The position numbers and the translations under genes were made by a program. From Antrodiella citrinella (taxonomy: Eukaryota > Basidiomycota > Agaricomycetes > Polyporales > Steccherinaceae), in contig SGPM01000445.1 in NCBI GenBank assembly GCA_004802725.1, positions 1 through 18,435 of the forward strand: a stretch of DNA of 18,435 nucleotides, in the 5' to 3' direction. Shown one piece after another: positions 9,324-16,739 of this stretch (the first letter of the stretch is position 1; the number at the start of each line of letters is the position of its first letter). The notes beneath the pieces are model-generated. The model had not been told where the DNA came from, ran no database searches, and saw only the letters and a program-made list of their open reading frames with translations.

Positions 9324-11430
9324 ATGCCCCCCAAGAAAGTCGTCCAAGAGAAGAAGGTCCTTCTCGGACGTCCAGGTAACAACCTCAAGATTGGAATCGT
9401 AGGTTCGTCTATCTCGCGTCCCCTTCACTCTGTTAATCCAATCTTTCCGTCTTGCAGGTGTCCCCAATGTTGGCAAATCCTCCTTCTTCAACGTCCTCTC
9501 CAAAACCGGTACAGTTGTCTTCTTGCCGTCCCCTCGCTGTCTTTTTCTGACCTTCTTTCGTTCTCTCAGATTTGGGCATAGCACGAAACTATCCATATGC
9601 TACCATCAATCCCGAAGTTTGTCTTTGTCCTTCAACTTCGCTCTTTTACTCACCCTCTTTTCAACAGGAAGCTCGGATACCCGTTCCTGACGAACGCTTC
9701 GATTGGCTCTGTGCAACGTATAAACCCAGTTCCAGAGTCCCCGCAGCCCTCACCACCATCGATATTGCCGGTTTGACTGCTGTAGGCTTGTTTGGTCATT
9801 GCGTTCCCCTTCATGATTCTCATGCTCTTCTTCAGGGCGCGTCCACCGGTGCTGGTCTCGGCAACGCTTTCCTTTCTCATGTACGCGCGGTAGATGGTAT
9901 CTTCCAGGTCGTTCGTGCTTTCGACGACGCAGAGGTCATTCACGTCGAAGGAGAGGTCAACCCTTTGCGCGACATGGAAATCATACAAACCGAGCTCCGT
10001 CTGAAGGATATCGAATGGGTGGAGAAGCATCTCGAGAACGTCAAGAAGACTTCACGTGCCCTCGGTAGCAACAGTCTTGCCGACAGAGCAAAGAAAGAGG
10101 AGATTGTAAGTCTTATTCATCTTTCTCTTCTGCTTCGTAAGCTCATCCCCTCCAGGCTACAATCGAGAAAGTTCTCAAGGTTCTCACCGTCGACAACTTG
10201 GACGTTCGTAAGGCCGATTGGGGTAACAAAGAGGCAAGTACCTCTCTCAATGCGCGTGTATCTTCCCTCTTCTGTGCGATTTCGTATGATGATAAAGAGC
10301 GATACGCTCAATTTATAACTCAGCTCGTTGAGGTGGGAGTAACGCCCCGGATACCTATGAGATTACTTTATTTCTGACTTTCTTCCCTGGTTTCCGTCAT
10401 CCGTGCCATATTCGTACAATTGCTGACCAATGTTGTTCTTAACAGGTAATTCCGTCACTAGTCAAGACCATTCGCCCCACTCCCTTTTCTGTGTCATTTT
10501 CTGATGACAAAGAGCCCAAGGCTCGATTAACCCAGCTCGTTGAGGCGGGAGTAACGCCCCATTTTCCTCTGAGATTATGTTTTTATCTGATCTACCTCCA
10601 AAATTCCAGCCATCTCCGGTTTTTGTCGCTGTGCGCTGTGCGATGGCTGATATGTCTATTCTGCAGATCGAGGTCGTCAACAGTCTACAGCTTCTCACCG
10701 CGAAGCCCGTCACTTATCTCATCAACCTCAGTGAAAAGGACTATGTGCGCAAGAAGAACAAATGGCGAATTTTGTTTCCTACTCATTGTTCCTTGCCATC
10801 GCTAATGCATCCATGTGTAGGCTGGCGAAGATCAAGGCCTGGATTGACGAAAACAACCCCGGTGACCCCCTCATCCCTTTCTCCGTCGCCCTTGAGGAAC
10901 GGCTCGTAGGCATGTCAGAAGAAGAGCAGATCGAGGAGCAGAAGAGGGTCGGCGCGCAGAGTGCATTGCCTAAAATCACCCACGCTGGCTACGCGTGTCT
11001 TGATGCGAGTTCCACCGTTTTTACTGTTACTCAATACGACGCTTACCGCGTCCTCTATAGCTCATTCGCTATTTCACTTGCGGACCTGGCGAAGTGAGGG
11101 CTTGGACTATCCGAAAAGGAACGAAGGCGCCGCAGGCGGCAGGTGTCATCCAGTATGTATCCGTGTCTCGAATTGTCTCTTCTTCCCTCATCGTTATGCT
11201 TTCTTGTCAGTTCCGATTTCGAGAACAAGTTCGTGTGTGGCGAAATCATGAGCTACGAGGACCTCCGAGAACACGGAAGCGAAACAGCAGTCAAGGCGGC
11301 CGGCAAGCTAAGGCAGCAAGGCAAACCTTACGAAAGTACGTAATTCCGCGTTGCCGTAGTCAGGACTTCGACTAATTACCAATGAACAGTGGTCGACGGA
11401 GACATCGCGTATTGGAAATCCGGCGCATGA
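9324..11430 (+). CDS. OLA1: Obg-like ATPase 1 (YchF family)
   Basis: Cytosolic, ribosome- and proteasome-linked P-loop ATPase of the YchF subfamily. The eleven exons are 9324-9402, 9458-9508, 9570-9616, 9668-9781, 9836-10105, 10156-10233, 10667-10764, 10821-11004, 11061-11152, 11211-11335 and 11390-11430, giving 392 aa (human OLA1 is 396). Features: Walker A GVPNVGKS (27-34); [22 protein letters not shown]; the OLA1-specific NLSE (233-236) replacing NKxD, which marks ATP preference; and a C-terminal TGS domain ([16 protein letters not shown], then [25 protein letters not shown]). The start MPPKK matches the family. Introns 6, 7 and 8 begin with GC. Intron 6 is 433 nt against 51-61 for the rest and contains a duplicated foreign exon. 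All exon phases agree. Confidence 0.93.
10260..10590 (+). repeat. Tandem duplicated armadillo-like exon unit inside OLA1 intron 6
   Basis: Two copies of a ~90-bp unit lie about 212-215 bp apart, matching at 10288-10350 and 10503-10560 (gatgayaaagag..., cagctcgttgagg). The 3-nt length difference keeps the frame. Translated, copy 1 reads [17 protein letters not shown] and copy 2 [16 protein letters not shown]. Between them a GT-AG intron (10339-10445) would splice copy 1 to [10 protein letters not shown], giving [14 protein letters not shown], which looks like an armadillo/HEAT repeat helix pair. It is best read as an exon-intron unit of an ARM-type gene inserted and duplicated within the OLA1 intron. 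The ARM call is by motif only. Confidence 0.6.
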
Positions 11431-11884
11431 GCTCTCAGGACATGTTTGAGTAGCTAAGCTATTCACGAGCAGTCGTATTCTGATGAATCAAAGAATGTAC
11501 GATGGACGTTTCTCACAACATGCACATATAGATTTGTGTTCTGTCTCCTTCGTGATGCGAATGTAGGATCGCCTTGTCACCATCCGTTTTGGACGCGCTG
11601 GCTGACTAGGGGATGATTTCGTTTGACTTAGGCGTGGTGAATTTTGACCATTTTGTGTGTGATACTATATTGGACCGTAGGTTCGGTCGGACCTGTCACT
11701 CGGTCAGTCCAGATTTCTCTTCACTCACTCCTTTGGTGGAGTCCAACGTTGTACAGGAGACATATTATAGTATTATGCACATTCTCTGGGTATCTGATTG
11801 TCAAAATAACATGGTGGTACAGACGAGCAAAAAGGGTAGTTTGTCACTGTTGTGAACGTGCGAAGTATTGCTCTCACCTAAGAT
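11431..11884. other. Intergenic stretch downstream of OLA1
   Basis: It contains the OLA1 3' untranslated region and nothing else I can name. The two short open frames in 11613-11889 overlap each other and have no recognisable motif. Confidence 0.4.
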
Positions 11885-12419
11885 TGTAACTGCTAGTGTA
11901 AAGTAGTTTAGGATGAGATCGAATACAACTTCAAGTTCTCGACTTCAGAGTTCGTTATCTAATCCGAGATCTCGGTAACGTCTTAGTTAGAGAGAGAGAA
12001 AGAGAAGTGATCCACGTAATCAAGCTGTTGAACACAAGAGGACAATAAAAGTATCTTACTTCTTAGAGTCCTTCGAATACGTGTATCATAGTATCTTACT
12101 TACGGTACTTGGAACAGTGAGTCAATCTTATCACACAGAGTGGTAAGAGGAAAGATATTGATTGGAAGAGGGATAATCCTTGGTGGACGAAGAGCGAGGT
12201 CGTTATATACATGTATGAGACAGTCTTCGAGATCCTTCTAGTAAGTACATTGTTATGCAGACGAGTCATTGGGAGTCAGGGAGTCGTATGGCCGAAGCCC
12301 GAGAGATGGTAACAGAAAGGGAGTATGGCCGCATGGCTGAATGAGTGAGAACTTGAGGCATGAGGCGTGTTGTGTTTGAGGAAGAGTCCTAATCATGCAA
12401 AGGTAAATATGGATACACA
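11885..12419 (-). mobile_element. Probable LTR (3' LTR of a minus-strand retrotransposon)
   Basis: On the minus strand the segment starts TGTGTATCC, preceded within 6 bp by a run of seven G (ggggggg acattt) that would serve as the polypurine tract. It ends GCAGTTACA, giving TGT...ACA termini. A TATA-like catgtatataac lies near 12205-12220 and the length is 535 bp. A coding tail lies immediately upstream of the purine tract, as for the end of a pol or gag-pol frame. The 5' LTR is not in the window, so neither boundaries nor a target duplication can be confirmed. The direct repeat agtatcttactt (12049 and 12091) lies inside it. Confidence 0.45.
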
Positions 12420-12461
12420 AAATGTCCCCCCCTGATTAGACTTGTACCTCCAAATGTAGTA

Positions 12462-12827
12462 TCAAAGATATTCGCTGGTCTCGGTGGTGGGAAGGTCGAG
12501 GTGGTCAATAACTCTAAGACCAATGACGTGAGGGTTAGGAACATCCCCATCTATGAGGATGTCGACCCCTTCCTCATCCGACTCCTCGGATACAACAATG
12601 GTCAAGTTGTTTGATGACCCATCACTATCAGTGTCAGTGTCGGCGATAACAGCACTACCGTCATCAATGATAACAGCACTACCGTCATCAATGATAATGA
12701 CCCCATTGTCAATGGTCGCGGCGGCGACACCATCATTGTCATCTGCTGCAACATCCTCGTTATCGGATAGGTACCCCTGGGCTGTGAAGTACTCGGAGGC
12801 TTCAGAATCAGATCCAACTAGAGTTTC
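12462..12827 (-). pseudogene. Acidic coding tail of a probable retroelement, fragment
   Basis: This is an open frame of about 121 codons without its own start, bounded upstream by a stop at 12828. The peptide is strongly acidic (DSEASEYFTAQGYLSDNEDV, two copies of IIDDGSAVI, TDTDSDGSS, SEESDEEGVDILIDGD), then HVIGLRVIDHLDLP and a TGA at 12462-12464. Reading continues past that TGA as YYIWRYKSNQGGTFCVS into the G-run, so the TGA may be a disrupting mutation (for example of TGG). I do not recognise a specific family; the retroelement assignment rests on the adjoining purine tract and LTR-like segment. Confidence 0.4.
12648..12692 (-). repeat. 21-bp in-frame tandem repeat
   Basis: Two near-identical 21-bp units, each containing acagcactaccgtcatcaat on the plus strand, encode the repeated IIDDGSAV peptide in the acidic fragment at 12462-12827. 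Confidence 0.75.
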
Positions 12828-12969
12828 CTATCATTATTGCGTGGATAAGCGCCGACCTCGGTGCCCTCGGAGGTGTCGCGCGCTTGGCGCGTTGCCCCAC
12901 CCGATTAGGCCATTTTTCGCCCAATATGGTGCGGCTTCTTCACCCTTTGCTCGAAATGGCAACCGCCCC

Positions 12970-13215
12970 CCGCGCCGATCATCCCGGCTCACCTTTGCCA
13001 CCCTCCATGCCACCCAGGCATGCCACCCATCGGCCACCTCCCCGTCCTCTCGTCCGGCCACCTACATGCCACCCATCACCCGCCTCGTCGCTCTCTCGTC
13101 GGTGACATCGGCCACCTGTCCCGCCACTCTCACCACTGTCCTTGCCACCCACCCCGCCACCCTCACCGCCACTTGCCACCCTCGCCCACCCTCGTCGGCG
13201 ATACCGGCCACCTGC
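12970..13215. repeat. GCCACC-rich degenerate tract at the inversion breakpoint
   Basis: The plus strand is dominated by irregular repeats of GCCACC, CCACCC, tcggccacct and related words. A longer unit recurs imperfectly (tcgtcggtgacatcggccac near 13097 and tcgtcggcgataccggccac near 13192). All frames are open by composition, so the long frame here is not evidence for a gene. The tract ends at the hAT break (13225) and contains the 20-bp segment 13131-13150 that is duplicated in inverse orientation at 3343-3362. Confidence 0.7.
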
Positions 13216-13224
13216 TAGCTACCC

Positions 13225-15266
13225 GGCAGCAAGATGAATGATGTGTGGTGTGCATCGTATCCGTGAGTCGGTGGCTGAAAACTCGGGGAATCCGTGCTCG
13301 ATCATATGGTCTTCGAGGGATTCCATCATGGTATTGTTATTTGTTGCATTGTCGCTTGTGATGGCCAGGAGCTGTAGAGAGATTTCAGCCACGATGAACA
13401 TTCAATAGAGAAGCCGAATACATACACGTGAATGTAAGTCATAATATGTGAGGGTGCGTGCAACTCCAGAGGCGATGTTTCTGCCGGAATGGTCGCCCAA
13501 GAGCTCTTGAAAGTCTATCAGAAGTTCTTCTGCGAACAAGATCTTAGTATTTTTATGGACACTGCAAGTTTGCATGCTTACCAAGCTGCCAGTCGTTCGA
13601 TACATAATGCATCACAATAGCTAAGAACACGTAGCCATTTGACGAGGTCCATAGATCAAGGGAAAGGCTGACTTTTGAGTCAAGGTTCTGTATATGTCAC
13701 ACGAGCAGTGCTCAGCGCCGCTATCAGCCAAAACGCAAGAAAACGTACCTCAATCATCTGACGAATACTGCCCGTCTTCTCGTCCGCAAGGTTCATAATT
13801 CGGTCAGACATTGTCGTACTTGCTGGGATATGCGGCCGTCTTGGTGCTCGCTGAACATACTCCAACAGCGCAATATATTCAGGTACCTCTGTTGCCGTGA
13901 AGGGCTGATTCGTAACAGCCATCCATTTTGCAAGGAGGTCCTCAAACTTTTCTTGGTCCCACGGCTCCTGCTGGAGTTCCGAGTCAGGCTCAGTCTGACA
14001 GGAACGCTGCACGCATGATGATACCAATCAAACGTACCGATTCGTTGCGGTCTTGATCAACTTCAGTTGCAAGATCGTCAATGTCACGTGTGAGGTTGTA
14101 CGGCAACACTTGAACTGGTTTCCGACCAGCTGCAACAAGTAGCTCGTCTGCCGTTGGAGGTAGGCTCTTCTGTGTAATCCGATTCTTCAACAGCTGCCAT
14201 AGCTTGTGCATTTCCGGCGACACTTTCTTAAGATTGTTGATCAAAGCTGCAAGATGAAGATCGCGTCAGTGAAGTCATTCAACTCACAAAATGAAGCAGC
14301 AAGCTGAAGAGAAATCTCACTGGTCTGCGAACGCTTCATAGCCTTAGTGACAGTGATAATGCGCTTGTCCCCATGATAGCATCGATAATGATTATCACCT
14401 GCGTTACCAGGTCGTCCTAAGGCGTCGTTTAGGACCTCTTCGTAGAAGTAATAGATTGCGGGGCGACGTGTATGACTCTGCGTGAACACATTTAATCAAA
14501 ATCTTAATTCCTGAGCACACTGTAGTCGATACATACCTTAGTACTTTCGCCTGCTTCTAGATTTGCAGATGCAGCGGGTGGTGCGACACTCGGATCGCGC
14601 ACAGGTTGTGTGCTAGTCGAATCAGCGAGCGAGTGCGAAATTCGAGAACGTTTGGTGCGCTTAGTCTTCTTCTCCTTGTGGCGAGCGCTTCGGCGACGTT
14701 TTCCTCTAGATGGAGCCTGAGGAACAGATTGACGAGGCCAGAGGTCGACTACCTGCCTCTTGGTCAGCAGATACATCAGGTTTATATACGAGTAGATAAA
14801 ATACCTCCGCATTTGAAACATTTTCAGGTCCGGAGTTGTCAACGTCTGTTTCCGACTCAGACGACCTGTCGGAGTCCTCGCTGTAGTCATCATCATCACC
14901 GTCGTCCAGTAGCTGACCAGACAAGCTATTAATCGTATACCGAGTGCCGGGAAGCTGAGGTAGCTCGTCACGAGAGTTGCTTGCTTGCTGGTACGTCGGT
15001 GACATGTGCTGCGGAGGATGAAGCCCAGAGCCGGAAACAAAACTGTTGTTTGGTGGCGTATACAGCGGCCTGACCAAGTCAAATGCGGTTGCAGGCCAGG
15101 TCTGAGCAGGTGCGAGACACATCCCCTGATGAGCAGCAGAGTGGGCGGGTGCTGCACCAGTGGTCTGTGAACCTCCGCTGGCCTGAGCCGACCGTGACGG
15201 AGAGGCAAAGTAATCCACACGGGACTCCATGAACTTGAGAGAAGGGAGTGGTGGTAGCGTGCTCAT
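13225..15266 (-). pseudogene. hAT transposase, N-terminal 549 residues
   Basis: The exons are 15266-14805, 14752-14537, 14477-14321, 14246-14038, 13994-13749, 13687-13582, 13529-13426 and 13371-13225, with GT-AG introns of 43-74 nt and consistent phases. The order is: start MSTLPPLPSLKF; disordered Ser/Pro and acidic region; a basic stretch (GKRRRSARHKEKKTKRTKRS); a BED-finger-like segment (YYFYEEVLNDALGRPG, HYRCYHGDKRIITVTKAMKR); then the RNase H-fold core with SLDLWTSSNG (first catalytic Asp), ITSDNATNN (second Asp) and RIRCTPHIIHLA (CxxH). There are no internal stops. The frame breaks at HLAA; GGG TAG follows from the foreign tract. MESRVDYF (15230) is an alternative start. Confidence 0.85.
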
Positions 15267-15980
15267 TGAATACACGTACGGAATATATATGCATCCCAAC
15301 GTGGGCCGTCGTTGCTATTGGAAGCAACATCCGAGTTGCAAATACGGAGACGTGCACCGGAGAGCTCCAGGTATGTTCTAGTGCTACGGGTGATCAGTAA
15401 GGGGTGTAGTCAAAGCAATGAAACACAACGACTCACAATTTTTTGCGGTTGCGCCACAGTCCGATGTTATCAGCGTGCCAGTAGAAGTATTTTACCGGAT
15501 CGTCATAAGGCTCGCGTGAGTTTCTATGGTGATGGAGAAAGCTTAAACGAATACAATCTGCAAGATACAGTCAGATTTGGAGGGGGTGGAGTGTTTCACC
15601 ATGCTCACTCTGTATGTATCCGTCCAGGTCTTGAGCAAATCCTGTAAAATCAAGATAGGTGGCTGGTTTTGGTCCGCAGCAGCATTCTGGAACTCTGATA
15701 TGCGAAGGCTTTGTTTGCTGAGCTTGTAGATCACGCGCGAAAGGAGACTGGGGGAAATTTGCGTGTATTGTGGAATCATGAAGAGCAAGTCGAGCCTACA
15801 ATGAATGGATCATACACAGCGGACGTTTGTACGGCTACGGACCGTCAGATTACGGACGTTCTTGCAAGCGCCCCGTACCGTCACGTTCTGTTTGATGGCA
15901 AAACGGAGACGTGCCGGCGAGAGCCGGCTGTTCGAACGGCCGTACCGTTGCCACGTTTGACGGAACGGTTGGGAGCCCTA
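13225..15980 (-). mobile_element. hAT transposon, N-terminal half with 5' end
   Basis: This is the 5' part of a fungal hAT element on the minus strand. It starts at the terminal repeat tagggctcccaacc (complement of 15967-15980), followed by subterminal acggccgt/accgtac-type motifs (about 15830-15960), a ~714-bp leader, and transposase exons from 15266 down to 13225. The element then stops abruptly inside the transposase and is followed by the GCCACC tract. Its missing remainder corresponds exactly to 3364-5127; joined, they would make an element of 4,520 bp. Confidence 0.85.
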
Positions 15981-15988
15981 AATATTGG
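15971..15988 (-). repeat. hAT 5' terminal inverted repeat plus target duplication
   Basis: 15971-15980 (gggagcccta on plus, tagggctccc on minus) is the outer terminal repeat. 15981-15988, aatattgg, is the target-site duplication, the exact reverse complement of 5128-5135. Along the element both flanks read ccaatatt. Confidence 0.85.
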
Positions 15989-16739
15989 TGGCAGCAGCGT
16001 AGAAATATTTTCAGAAAGGAACTGAACATATAGGACCACATCCATTTCTTCCAGGTAATCTGGGATCGGACGGCCCCACACCCTCTGAGGATTAAACATT
16101 CTGTCGTTGTGTTGTAGACCCAGGCTGAGAAACACCAGCGCAGATAAGCAACAAGTCTCTCCTCCTGTGAGAACCGATAAGCGAAAAGTCCGATGCTCGG
16201 AACCAACACGAGACATAACAGTACCATGAAACAGCCACACGAATCTCACATTGTTCCAGGTACATATTGAGATTCGTGACCGGAAAACGTATCGATATCG
16301 AAGTGGTTGAACCTCGACAACACCATCAGGACGGTAGAGCGGCATGTGTTCATGACAACGCGACAAAGAGCAGTCTCCCAAGCACGAAGGACACCAGCAC
16401 GCCAATGATGGACCCGCGGCATCACCCAGCTCGGTATGGCTCTTTCTGCACGAACCGACAGAAGGCCACATTCTCCAGCGTCGTACAACATGCGGCAGAT
16501 AGTAGACATGTAGTTCAGGAGCTCAGGCTCGTCTTTTGACTGGTCACGTCGTTCTACGATTTTCAACACGAATGGAGCCAGTAAACTTGAAGGATTGGAT
16601 CCCCTTAGACAGTCTTGTCGACCCGTACTAAGTTATGCTGGAGATGTCAAATGCTCGTCATTTTTGTTTTGTACTCATCACAACATAATTGAACAAGAGA
16701 CTTAGGTGGTAGATCTAGAATACAGATAGTGAACGAGTG
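15989..16739 (-). other. Unassigned stretch with scattered minus-strand open frames
   Basis: Several overlapping minus-strand frames occur (16569-16246, 16471-15881, 16227-15850). One contains a hydrophobic run (FMVLLCLVLVPSIGLFAY) that could be a membrane segment, and another the peptide RVWGRPIPDYLEEMDVVL. I could not join these into a credible gene or recognise a family. It may be the decayed 3' part of a membrane-protein gene. Confidence 0.3.

Noticed and set aside
12553..13218. A 221-codon plus-strand open frame
   Set aside because: Its second half is the GCCACC tract, open in several frames by composition. Its first half is antisense to a more protein-like acidic frame. No domain is visible.
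15543..15788. An 81-codon minus-strand frame in the hAT leader, considered as a second transposon gene
   Set aside because: It has no recognisable domain and no partner, and is probably part of the untranslated leader.
3364..15980. Two unrelated hAT copies that happen to be cut at similar places
   Set aside because: The halves complement each other with no gap or overlap evident, in phase, and share an 8-bp target duplication. Two independent truncations would not do this.
3364..15980. Element split by insertion of the 8-kb gene block
   Set aside because: An insertion would leave both halves on the same strand with the N half first. Here they are on opposite strands with both outer ends facing right, which fits inversion.
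15850..16570. A pheromone-receptor or wax-synthase-like membrane gene
   Set aside because: Only one hydrophobic run is clear, exons could not be joined in phase, and no family motif matched well enough to name it.
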